Shown piece by piece: positions 1-10,501 of a DNA stretch of 64,000 nt; the stretch's first letter is position 1; each line of letters opens with the position of its first letter. Source of the stretch: Alitta virens (Eukaryota > Annelida > Polychaeta > Phyllodocida > Nereididae); the NCBI GenBank assembly GCA_932294295.1, contig OW028581.1, positions 38,841,995 to 38,905,994 of the forward strand. Direction: 5' to 3'. The notes beneath the pieces are model-generated. The model saw only the letters and a program-made list of their open reading frames with translations. It did no database searches and had not been told where the DNA came from. A program made the translations under genes and the position numbers.

Positions 1-1089
1 ATCTCAGTTGCCGAGTGACAGTCTCATTGAAACTATTTTGAGCAGTTCTAATGTTGTTTTATTCTGTACAAAAATGTATCTGTTGAAGTTCGAAGAGTCA
101 GAAAGTCACTTTCCGCAGAATTGCTCTTTCAGCGCCACACAACAAATGGGCAGAGAAGGCACATTGGTTGATATTGCTGTGATAAAAAAAGTCTGGACTT
201 GAGGCATGAATTAAGCATAGCTTTCAGATTAAAAAATATGTTGGTATATCTAGTGCAGAAAGCTTTAGGTGACAGGAAATCTACTTTCAGTGTGAAATGT
301 CAGTACATTTGCACAAGGTTGTGACATTACCTGAAATAAATAGCTATAACTTTTTAATGGTTGGAAATTCCATATTCTTAATCCTGATAATTGTCTGCAT
401 CAGATACATGTATTTTCCAAGAAAAATAAGAAAACTTAATTTTGAGCCCAGATGACAGTAAAATGTAACTCAGTACTTGAACCATGCCTTATTGTATGGT
501 TGAACAGTATACTGCAAATTGTCATAGCCATAACATAGTGCCATAAGCATTAAACATCTCCTGTATATTTTTACTAAATGGTTGCATGGAAACAGTTCCC
601 ACTAATTTCATGTAATTTTTATGACCAGCATCAGACAGCTGAAGTTCTTGGGAGCATTGTGGTATGTGAAACTGTTCTACTCTTGTGATCACTATTTCCT
701 TTATATTGCACTCTTTGGGCCTCAGATGCTCCACTATAAGAAGGCTGTAATCAAGCCAGGTTATTTGTCTGCTCTTGCCTTTATCAAAGCAGTTTTTTTC
801 ATACGAATTATCTTTAGGGCTATCATTACAAAATCCACGAGTCTCTTCAACGCGTGTGTATCATGAAAAGACATCATAGTCTTTCTTTATCTTATGTGAT
901 GCTCAGAGAGAACATTGATTCTTCACTGCTCCTATTACGTTGTGAAGAATAAAGGTGCAAGACTTACATTATATTGTCGAATATTATGATAGCGTATGGT
1001 CAAGGGTTTGATTCCCAGAGCTCTGGTGCACTCTTTATGAGATACATCTCATCTGGATGTTGGTCGCATGAGACGTTAAATAGGATGTG
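1..1089. other. Intergenic, no gene seen
   Basis: AT-rich with only short spurious frames; no domain-like translation, RNA gene or repeat recognised before the SINE fragment. Confidence 0.5.
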
Positions 1090-1245
1090 CCTTGTACACA
1101 ATGTCTATGCTAGGGCAAGTAAAAGACCCAACCCAAGAGGTAGATTTGTAACATGGTGTGGACTACAAACCTGATCTTCTCATCATTATGTCTGGCAGCT
1201 GGTCATATGGCCAAGGTCTGGCTAAGCTTCAGACTAGTTTATTCA
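1090..1245 (-). mobile_element. Type-2 SINE fragment, minus strand
   Basis: Plus-strand GTCTATGCTAGGGCAAGTAA...TCTGGCAGCTGGTCATA...GCTAAGCTTCAGACTAG matches the family body in reverse. Short frames over it are not genes. A B-box-like GGGTTTGATTCCC at ~1004 lies at the wrong end and may belong to another element. Confidence 0.6.
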
Positions 1246-1455
1246 TGACCAGTGTGCTGTAGCATGAGTTTAAGTTGGCCGAATTCAAAGAAGTCTTTAT
1301 ATAAATATGTCATGGTGCTTCGTAGTACTTGTAACAGTCCAATTATGGCATTGGAACTTTATGACAATGAATAGACTAATCAGAAATGCCACACCAAGAA
1401 ACCTTTTTCCACCACACCCCAAAATCCTTGGCATATTAGAATTCGCCCGTCCATT

Positions 1456-1670
1456 ATATTAGAAGCCTATACTATAACCAAGGCTATTGTTACAACCAAT
1501 AGCATATTAGCCGACTTGGCAGGTTATATTAGTTTATTTGGCAAAAACCATTCATGCTTACCATACCCAGAACACCTACTGAAATTTGTCAAGACTTGCA
1601 ACAACCAATAGCTCTTACTGCCGAATTAGCTAACCTGGCAGGTTATATTAGTACTAGTATTTGTCAACAG
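1456..1670 (+). repeat. Diverged tandem duplication, ~117-bp spacing
   Basis: AACAACCAATAGC...TTAGC(..)GACTTGGCAGGTTATATTAG occurs twice (~1490-1533 and ~1600-1652) with substitutions and a small insertion. Confidence 0.55.
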
Positions 1671-2399
1671 GCCTCACGTGACATTGTTACTTGGGAAGCT
1701 AATTTGTGTGCTCGTCAATGTGCCTTACTGACAATTTGACTACATGGAGGGCGTCGTCGATTCACAATTTCAAAGTCATTCATGAAAAATGTATTTCATG
1801 CTACAAGGTAGTACAAGCGAAACACCTGCACATTTTGTACATGATAAACTTAGAATTTTGAAAACGGACAAAAAACTGAAGGAGCTGTGTTATAACATGT
1901 ATTACGAAGTGACGACGCTGTAGTATTTGCCAGGCCAGGCGATATTTGTGTCAGTGATATTTGATATTCTAAAATAAAATGGTGATATTTATTTGCCGTA
2001 AGCACCATTGGATGCAGCAGCTGTGATGTAATGATATATATTTTGGCAGGGTGGAAAATGTGTGCTCTGAATAAAGTATTAGCGCTAATGACATGCCTGA
2101 ATGGAGCTTGATTACAGACCAAAGATGCCATTAAAAACCTGCTTAATGGGAGCCATAAACTGTATACATATAGTCATATGACTCTCAGCTTTGATGGTAT
2201 TCTCAGTAAACACATGGTTGCATTGACAGTTCAGGTACATTATTTCGTCCTGGCTGTTAGCCTACCACAGAGTTTTATGATCGTAGTTAACTTGGTTTCA
2301 TACTTATTTCAACTGGAAACCATTTTTTTACATGTGGCAACATTTGACACATTGCAAATGCAAAAAGCTCAAGGGAAGCTCACTTTTGATATTTGTTTA

Positions 2400-2472
2400 A
2401 CTGGTGTGTTATTGTCTTGTCTATCTCATCTTATCTCGTCTCACCTCACCTCACTTCATATCATCTCATCAT
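2400..2472 (+). repeat. (CTCAT)n-like microsatellite, degenerate
   Basis: TCTATCTCATCTTATCTCGT continues with CTCACCTCACCTCACTTCAT; related in unit to the 58016 array. Confidence 0.8.
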
Positions 2473-2499
2473 TGTTTTTACACAGCCACACCCCTATTC

Positions 2500-2730
2500 C
2501 TGTGCACTCTAAAAACAAGTGTTTGAAAACCAACACTAAAATAACACTTTTTTTTACACTTGATGAACATGTTGAAATGTTTAAGACTATTAAGATAAAC
2601 ATGTTGAGGTGTTTATGAAAATAAACACTAAAACACCTTTATAAGCTTGTTACACTTTATTAACACTGCAACAACATGTTTAACGAGTGAAGTGTTTATA
2701 TCAAACATCTTTAGTGTTCCACTGTGTAGG
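2500..2730. repeat. AT-rich stretch of ACACTAAA/TTTAGTGTT words, possible TIR relic
   Basis: GTGTTTGAAAACCAACACTAA on the left and ATCAAACATCTTTAGTGTT on the right are roughly inverted, with several AACATGTT words between. The match is loose and the boundaries are uncertain. Confidence 0.3.
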
Positions 2731-3388
2731 CTATCTTAAACGAATGCATGGGATTTGAGGCCTCTTTATCAATCTTCTTTAGAGCATCTCCTGGTATGAA
2801 ACATTGTCGACCTGCAAGTGAAATGAAAAATAGACTGCAATGGTCATTTTATACTAAGAAATTCATAATTTTGACAACAAAGTACCATCTGGCACATTGG
2901 CTGATCACTTGTATGGCACATTGCTGAGTCCTAAATAGGGCAAAAAATGCCCTGGACAGCAACCATCAAACCAGATGGTCTTGAAATGGAAACAGTAGGG
3001 CAATTTTTAACATCAGTTGTGGAACTTTAGTTGATCTGGCCAAGATCAACACTCAGGCGTTTATTTTTATTTTTTTGTCTTACAGTGTGGTTTAGAACAA
3101 ACACTTATAACAAAAGTTTGGTTATGTTGCCCAAGAAATTTGATAGTTAGGATAGTGTCATTGTCCAATAACGGATGTTTGTCACAGTCTCCTGTGCAGA
3201 CCCTCTCCTGGTAGGTGGCAGTTAGCGAAGGGCAAATACCCTGAGGGTCTGCCAGATTTTGGATGATGCAACAATCCTGGTTGGGGAGCAAGGAATTTAA
3301 CAGTATAGATCAGATTATTTCAACCATAAGAATAGAAAAGCACACCCCAGTTTACTTAATAACATGACACAAAGTTAGATTTGCTGAT

Positions 3389-3852
3389 ATGCAAGCTTCT
3401 GCTATTAAATACTGGGATAGGTTAAAATCTGAAAAATGCCTCTTATTATTACGCAATTGCTATGACATTCCAGTGTCCCTCTATCGCAAGTGTCCCTCTA
3501 TCGCTACAATCATCCATGCTGGCTAATTAAGATACATCAGGTTACAGATAGTTTAAAAATTAATGATGATGAAATCCCAGCTTTAATTATTAATAAGTTG
3601 TATGACCAGGCACAAAGTAAGATGTTAACGGATATTAATGACAATGTTAAAATTCCTAAGGTTAGAATTTACAAATTCTTTAAGGAGGAGATACATCTTG
3701 AATCCTACTTAAAATACAACATACCTAAGTATCTTTATGTTAGTATAGCTAGATTTAGACTGAGTTCTCATAATCTCCATATAGAATTAGGTAGGCACCA
3801 GAGAACTTATGTAGTAGCTGAAGAATGCATTTGTAAAGATGAAATCAGCTGA
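3389..3852 (+). pseudogene. LINE ORF2 C-terminal fragment (non-LTR retrotransposon relic)
   Basis: The frame includes YLYVSIARFRLSSHNLHIEL and GRHQRTYV.AEECICK. The order R-LSSH-L-IE-GR-R-E-C-C is typical of the C-terminal region of LINE ORF2 proteins, after the reverse-transcriptase domain. A 17-bp tandem duplication at ~3473-3507 (GTGTCCCTCTATCGC twice) breaks the frame upstream. Only this tail remains, so no activity is expected. Confidence 0.65.
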
Positions 3853-3854
3853 AC

Positions 3855-3990
3855 ATCCATTGTAAATAAATTTAAGGATTCGGTGATGCAGTTTCTCAAT
3901 TTTAGCCATGTTTTGTGCCCACATGTTTGTTACACAGTGGGGCAAAAGCGTATAGAAGTAGTTATGTGTTTTCATCTAGGCAGTGCACCA
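3855..3990 (-). pseudogene. Second LINE ORF2 fragment in opposite orientation
   Basis: The minus-strand frame LLPHCVTNMWAQNMAKIEKL followed by HHRILKFIYN resembles the segment after the RT thumb of LINEs (W.....I.KLQ.R.L..I). It is immediately next to the plus-strand fragment but inverted. Confidence 0.5.
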
Positions 3991-4105
3991 CACGCTATAG
4001 GCACTTGAATTGGCAAGAAACCTTTATCAGAATCTCACCAATAACCATATGGTATAAATTGCATATGGTTCGCTCTTAATTGGTGCCAGTGGAGTTGATA
4101 GTTGG

Positions 4106-4252
4106 AAACAAATCTCGTAGGATTGGAAGTTCAACTCCAGATGACATCATGTGAATCCAGGACTCTCATTGGAATTGCTTTAACCAATGGGCATCCTGGA
4201 TTCACATGACATAATCTGGAGTCTAGCTTCCAAGTCCAAGAGATTAGTCTCT
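4106..4252. repeat. ~147-bp hairpin (inverted repeat)
   Basis: Arms of ~55-65 bp: left GATGACATCATGTGAATCC, right GGATTCACATGACATAATC in reverse. An inner CATTGG/CCAATG pair closes the loop. It is probably a foldback MITE; no target duplication was identified. Confidence 0.6.
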
Positions 4253-6920
4253 TTGAATTTGGCTGTAATAACAGGATTTTTCGCCAGCCCGGACCGGGCT
4301 GACATTGGCCAGCTTGTGTGGAATCTTGCAAGTTGAAATGAAAAGAAACTTCTTTATAAGATTTCTGTATCTTTTCAGATTAATTTCTTTACATAATTTT
4401 TGTCTTTCTATCTATTTATTTCGCGAAACACACATGTTTAGTAAACATACTTTGGTCTTATGGAAAATCCTATTCTGACATATGAAGCCATACATAAAAC
4501 AAAACCATAATCCCCATAAATAATGAATCACCATGGTCTGGATATCTGAGTAGAAAGACATAAAATAACATATTACATGGGCTCATGGATAAAATATTTA
4601 TGAAAGGAAACTACAGTTTGCCTCGTAGTCACTAAATATGATACATTTGTTAGCATCAGGGTTGGGTAGTTTTTTTAATTGATTAGATTAAATTAGACAG
4701 GAACAACCCAGATAGCTTTCCAAATCGGGCCAGCGTCGTTTCTATATAAGCACTCAATTTAATTAAATTTTCAACATTTAATTGATTAAATTAAATTAAC
4801 TGCCAAATTTAATCTTATTAAATTTGATTAAATGTAACTATTTGTAAAAAAAAAAAAACTTCAATAAAGTTCAGTTGCCATTGATTGCAACGAAATATAT
4901 TAGCCCATTTTGATAAGTAAGATCTGCCATGAAAGAATCTTTCTTTGCAAAGATTAAAAACAAAAGATCATGCCATAAAGGCAGTCATCTTTGAGGGTTA
5001 AATTGTATATGTTATTTCTCTATATAGTTTAGCTGTGCATTTTGATAGTCACATTGACATATCTAAACTGTGTTTAAAATATTTAGAAAAAATGAAAATT
5101 TCTGTTTCAAGAACAGGACTCACACTTTACTGCACCTACACGTGTACAAAACTTAGTAAGAATATGTCTAAAATAGTGTAGAGATACCTTTTTGGGGTTT
5201 CATGACCATTTATGACAGATAATTTTATTTAATAAGGAAAATATGAAAATTTGGACAGGTACTTTTTCAAACCCTCATATCAATCTATGATCCTTACATC
5301 AGTAACATTTTGTCAATGATATAGCTTCTTTTTTACATTTGTTTCATCATTCTTTTTTTTCTTCATAATATTGGAAAATCTGGAAAAAATGCAAAAAATG
5401 TTGTTGCTTCTTTCATATTCCTTAGCATCCCATACTTAGGTATGACAGCTGTAAATTGTGTACAATTCATGTGCAATTATTAAATATTTGGCCAAAGTAT
5501 TGCCATGCTCTACCCATTTAATAGTTTTTGTTTATAATTAGCAATTTTATAATAATTAGTTGCATGATGATCTATATTACTTTCACTTGACTCCAATACT
5601 TATTATTGTTTTCTTCATATACACCTGTAAAGTGTTCAGTTATAAATACTAATTTAAATGCCATAACTATATTAACACTCAAGAAATAATATTTTTGTAA
5701 AACATAGCCAATGTATGTCAGTGTGGCTATTACAAGGCACCACTAGGCCATATAGAGTGTTACTGTATAAAATTTCATTAGGGTAACTGCATGAGTGTCA
5801 GAGTTCAGCTCTAGAAATGAAAGTGTGTGTTAGAGTTCTGCTCTGGAAATGAAAGTGTAACGCCCACCCTCCTGCCTGTCGGACAAACACATAACAATTT
5901 TAATGATGCCTGTGTGCTATGTGGGATTCGCTGAGGGTTTAGCTGCAGTGCAGCCTATTTTTGATAGACTTATATTGCCTGCATGAGAAGTTAAAAAATG
6001 CTTTGGCTTCGAAACTGTTTTCAGTAGGCTTAACATGAAATAGTGAAATCAGGAGTAATATTACAAACGATCTTTAGCATCTAAAGTACATTCTGGGAGA
6101 TCAGTCTACCTATATATTCTTCATGCATTCTTTTAAGTCTTTCTGAATAAGCCACGATCTGTCTATCGCCCATTTATATTTGCCAGAAATAACAGAAACT
6201 GTAAAAAAGTTGCACCTGATGAATTTTGAAAGATAATGTGCTGCCTTGACTAAAAGGAATATGCCAATGCAACAGAGATCAACTAGAGAAACTGGTTGCT
6301 CTTTTGTTTAATATAATATCAGTAGTATCGTATAGACAATAAACGGAGATGTTCTGGAAACAAAAATAAAGATAAAATAAAAAACCCTCAATTTTAACTC
6401 CATGGCAGTGTTTGCAAGTGGCTTAATTGTGGGATTTTTACACTATATTTTTGGAACTATGCGATTTTGTAAGACTCAATCAAACAGTTCATAAAAAATC
6501 TTTATTAATCAAGGCACACTAAATTTGTCATCTAATGATTTTATTAGAAATTAATTACTAAAAAATAAATTCTACATTTGAGAGAAAATCCAGACCAAAA
6601 CATTGGAAACACAATGGAAATTACATCATCACCATTGTTTAGTATTGCGACGTCATCACTAGGTTTGTTTACATATTGAGTTTTTGATGGCATGAAAAAC
6701 TAATATATATATTATTTATTGTAAATTAAAACTAAATTGTTGGCCAAAAATGGGCATGTAATGGTAAAATATATCATGAAACAAGAAGGCAGTATTGATT
6801 CATATCATTACTTTTATGTACAAATTTGACAGACAGTGCACCTTTAAAGCCATGGTCTGCACACCACCACTCAGGATTTGCAGTTCAGCTTAACAGATTT
6901 TATTTGTTACATATATATCG
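4253..6920. other. AT-rich intergenic desert
   Basis: No frame of useful length. A TTTAATTAAA-rich patch lies at 4675-4860, ending in an A12 run. Apart from the duplication at 5786 I see nothing. Confidence 0.55.
5786..5862 (+). repeat. Two-copy ~35-bp tandem duplication
   Basis: GTCAGAGTTCAGCTCTAGAA and GTTAGAGTTCTGCTCTGGAA, each followed by ATGAAAGTGT. Confidence 0.75.
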
Positions 6921-7722
6921 TGGGAATCCAGCTGATTCAATAATGAGTGGTTAATGAATCTCGATCGGCATCATGGCGGCGTTGAATGGACCATGCACGA
7001 AAGTGACATTCATGAGTGAACACTTTTATTATTATAAACGCAAAAGACAGCAGAAAAGGCAGTTCAAATACATAGTTGTTATAAATGTGTTTCAATGTTA
7101 TATCTAGGTACAGTTGCCCCCCTTTATGAATCCCTATAGCCCCTCAGTTGCCCCTCACATCATATAGGGCCACCAATAATTTGATGAATTCTGAAATTTA
7201 GCTCAGCTTTGGAGCAATTGAACAGTGCCTGGCTGTCTGACAACAAAATTTGGGGTAAGGGACTTAATTACAAGCTTATAATTATATACAGGAGACTTGC
7301 GGGCTTAAAACACAATTTAAATTGAATTTAAGGGCAGATCCAAACATTTGGTTACTACTTCTTTCTTAATGATAAAATAGCTGGGTAGGGCTTTAATTGC
7401 TTCTGCCTTCATTCACATAATAATTATACGAAGTCGATATAGTTATATAGTTAATGAATCATTTTCTAGAAGTTAATGAATCTTATCTTGGCAACAGTTC
7501 ATTGTTAATGAATCCTCGCGTCGTTTTTCTGGCGCGAATATAGCAATAAAGGAGAACAGCACGTGAATTGCAGTCGCGTAGTGTGCCTCAGTTGTAGATA
7601 TATTTAATAGGTGAGAAGTGCATTCAGCAGTGCATACCATCAATATTTATGATGCAAACAGAGGAAACAGACATGATGCCGAGATTCATTAACGACTCAT
7701 TAATGAATCAACTGGTTGCCCA
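6921..7722. mobile_element. ~800-bp TIR element with repeated TTAATGAATC words
   Basis: The left end CCAGCTGATTCAATAATGAG...GTTAATGAATCTCG.(..)GGCATCATG is mirrored at the right end (reverse complement CCAGTTGATTCATTAATGAG, GTTAATGAATCTCGGCATCA). TTAATGAATC also recurs inside, at ~7450, 7472 and 7505. No ORF and no clear target duplication were seen, so the superfamily is open (a CAG start would suit hAT). Confidence 0.65.
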
Positions 7723-7880
7723 TGCATTTCGATCATTAAACGCCTAATGCACAGGTTAATGTGGCAGTTGTTTTCGAATTCTGAGGTTTTTGATAGAGAC
7801 ACTAAGTCTACTGTATCTGAAATGCTATAGATGACTGATGGTTTCATCATACAAGGGGCTTGCTAAATTCAGGAGAGGGT

Positions 7881-7955
7881 GATAAGATAAGATAAGATAA
7901 GATACGGTAAGGTAAGGTAAGGTAAGGTAAGGTAAGGTAAGGTAAGGTAAGGTAA
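7881..7955 (+). repeat. Pentanucleotide microsatellite (GATAA)n(GGTAA)n
   Basis: About four GATAA units switch to about eleven GGTAA units. Confidence 0.95.
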
Positions 7956-8298
7956 GACTTTCTTTATAGTTGGTGGTGACAATAAAACAAAAAACATAAG
8001 CTACAGTAGCTTTTAATCGACATGAGACCTCCTGTACTCATTTTTACACGTGGGAAATACTACCACGTTTGATATGAATGAATGAATTTTATTGACATAC
8101 CATCTTCAAATTAGTCAAACATTGGTGTTACCTTTACACAATGATTACTGGACCCTGTGTATCCTGTGAATACTTTATAAGTGGCTTGATCAGCACAAAT
8201 AAAACAGTAAAATGATACCAGTTGTTCAGATGTGATCATTAGTGGGATGAGGCAGCTGCTGCTGCAGGCATCGTCTGTTTCCATGTGTACTGAATGTG

Positions 8299-8509
8299 CA
8301 TTGGCGGATCCAGCTGGAGTCTACAAGGGGGGGGGGCAAAAACATGACTGCTGTTAGATGTCCCTGTCAGTAAATCTCCTAGGAGATTATGTAACCCAGT
8401 GGAAATATATTAATAAATAAAAAAATAAAAATAAATTCATAGAAATTAAGGCTTGTTATGGCTTCAATGCCAAACCCCCCCCCCCCCTCCCCCGCCGGAT
8501 CCGCTAGTG
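8299..8509. mobile_element. 211-bp TIR element, CACTAG-type end with G/C tracts
   Basis: Ends CATTGGCGGATCC and (reverse complement) CACTAGCGGATCC, with two transitions. Both ends are followed within ~30 bp by a run of 10-13 G (8327-8336) or C (8475-8487). TG flanks each side, a possible 2-bp duplication. A CACTA/EnSpm-like affinity is inferred from the end sequence only. Confidence 0.55.
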
Positions 8510-8653
8510 TGAATGACGAAATCTCGTGGATACAAAGGTTATCGCGCAGAATAAGTCTTGAGCCTAAGTTTAAGAAGTTTCATTAAAAAGTAACTTTTGA
8601 ATTTATCTGTTGTTAGCATGACAAGAGAGACGTGTTCAAGTACAGTGACAGTA

Positions 8654-8986
8654 AGCCGCGGTATCTTTGGCTCCACCAAAACTTTCGTAGAATAACTAAT
8701 GCCATGGTTTTGGCAGTGAAAATATTTTGTCTATGATATGGAATTTCAATATATAATGGCATAGCCATTTGGTGTAATAGCAGCAATACCTCGAGACAGG
8801 TTGATCAAGAGTAATAATATAATAATAACAATAATTTATATGGCGCTAGTTCCAATAAATTGCTCACCAGAGTATACACCTATTTACCTATAAATATTGT
8901 TATCACAATTCCAAGATGCAGCTTCCAAAAGTCTGCAAGAGAGCATACTCGACCCAGACCCTGAGGTAGCCAAAGATACCCCGGTT
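8654..8986. mobile_element. 333-bp TIR element
   Basis: Left AGCCGCGGTATCTTTGGCT, right (reverse complement) AACCGGGGTATCTTTGGCT; TA flanks both sides (8652-8653 and 8987-8988). The interior is AT-rich without coding capacity, so it is a small MITE of undetermined type. Confidence 0.55.
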
Positions 8987-9397
8987 TATGGCTGAAGCAG
9001 AATATGTCCACTTAAAAGGTAAATGCTAATTCGGCTCCATCTGAACATACACCTGTCAGAATTGTCCTTAAATACATTTTATTCAGCCTAGACGTCTGTA
9101 TACAAAGCATGCTGTGGACAGCTTCCTTGAGCTTGTCAGTAATCACATTATCACAAAGAACAATAAGCCCCATTTACTCAGTATATTTACACAATTGATT
9201 TAATATTTACAAAATGGAGCTAAGTGGCTCCATGCGGATGTGGTTTAATTGCAAGGTAGGTATCCTAAAGATAGATTTTATTGCAGAATGCAAAGAAACA
9301 AAGGATCTAGGGGGGATCTGTGCAATCAAAAAGCACCAAGACATTATAGATATTCTAGTCATGAACAGACATCTTCAATTTATGGTTATAAAATACT

Positions 9398-9403
9398 TTT
9401 ATT
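9398..9403 (-). terminator. Candidate poly(A) signal of the mucin-like gene
   Basis: AATAAA on the minus strand, about 665 nt past the stop codon. Using it gives a 3' UTR that contains MITE copy 1 (9889-10037). An earlier variant signal cannot be excluded. Confidence 0.35.
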
Positions 9404-9888
9404 GGCATACAAAATGAACAAGATGGCGCCAAGGTAGTACAAGTGCTGACACCTGGTGTATTTCCTATTACTACAAAAATGATATGGTACAACAAAGGAA
9501 TGGACAGAATCCGACAGATACAATGGTGCGATGCTAGTAAAACTGATTACATAGTTGATCATACTTTCATAGACAGATGGTTATAGATCCACATAAACTA
9601 AACCTAAGAATGATGGACATAAACCCTTCAGGCAAGGCTGATCTTCTTTAGTATCATAATGAATAATTAATTACAGTCTGTTAATCAATAGATATAAATA
9701 TATGCAAATAATATCATATATGAAGGATAATGTACACATATGATATGAATTTGTTTGCATCACTTGATTGTAAAACAGTAATATAATACAGTACAAATCA
9801 TTGGTTATGGATGACTTATAGTTAAATTTCTTACATACCAAATTACAACAAATCATGATTGGATATGCATGGATAATAATCTGTACAC

Positions 9889-10037
9889 TACATGGCCAAA
9901 TGTGCCACATGCGTTTTCCATGAGAAGGATAAACGCGTGGAAAATGCATGGTTTTTAGCTAATTATAATGAGGCAAAAACCATGCGTTTTCCATGCGTTA
10001 ATCCATGGAAAATGCCCGAGGCACAATTGGCCTTGTA
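9889..10037. mobile_element. Palindromic MITE, copy 1 (mucin-gene 3' UTR side)
   Basis: Ends TACATGGCC/GGCC(A)TGTA with TA as likely target duplication. The arms contain GTGCGTTTTCCATG and inner nested arms ATGGAAAACGCATGG. It lies 30 bp past the mucin-like stop codon and before the candidate poly(A) signal. Confidence 0.8.
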
Positions 10038-10067
10038 TATATTAACCCAAATGGAAGGGTGACTGGA

Positions 10068-10501
10068 TTAGGGTTTCCTCGGTTCTTTGGCAGCCGCTGA
10101 AGTAGCAGTGGCCACGGTGGCACGACCTTTGTCTATTACATCCCCTACAATGACAGTTGGGAGGACATTCATTCTCTTTTTCCATCCTTTGTATTTAGCA
10201 AAACAAACCAAAGTGGCAAAGAAGCAGATTATGATAACAGACAGTCCTACACACAGACCCAAGGTTATATGGAAGGCCAAGGCATACAGATGATCATGAG
10301 GCCCAGGTTTCTCTGATATCAACGCAGCCTGTGATGTGTTTATGCAAGGCGTCACGACAGTCTCACTCTCCATGGTACTGATTATGTCATCTATTGTGCT
10401 GAATGTCCTGTTCTCCTCAATCCCAAAGAGTGACTTAATCCCAAAGAGTGAAGAGTTTTGTGGGGTTGCTGATGATGTCACTGCATACTCAGCGGTTGTT
10501 T
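10068..10501 (-). CDS. Exon 2 of the mucin-like gene (juxtamembrane, membrane span, cytosolic tail)
   Basis: Begins after a TTACAG acceptor and supplies the last two bases of the split Glu codon. It holds a small tandem duplication (SLFGIK/SLFGIE, from an 18-bp duplication at ~10421-10458), N-glycosylation sites, a ~27-residue hydrophobic span starting near LYALAFHITLG, a basic stop-transfer patch (KGWKKR) and an Ala/Thr-rich tail ending in KEPRKP. Confidence 0.8.
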
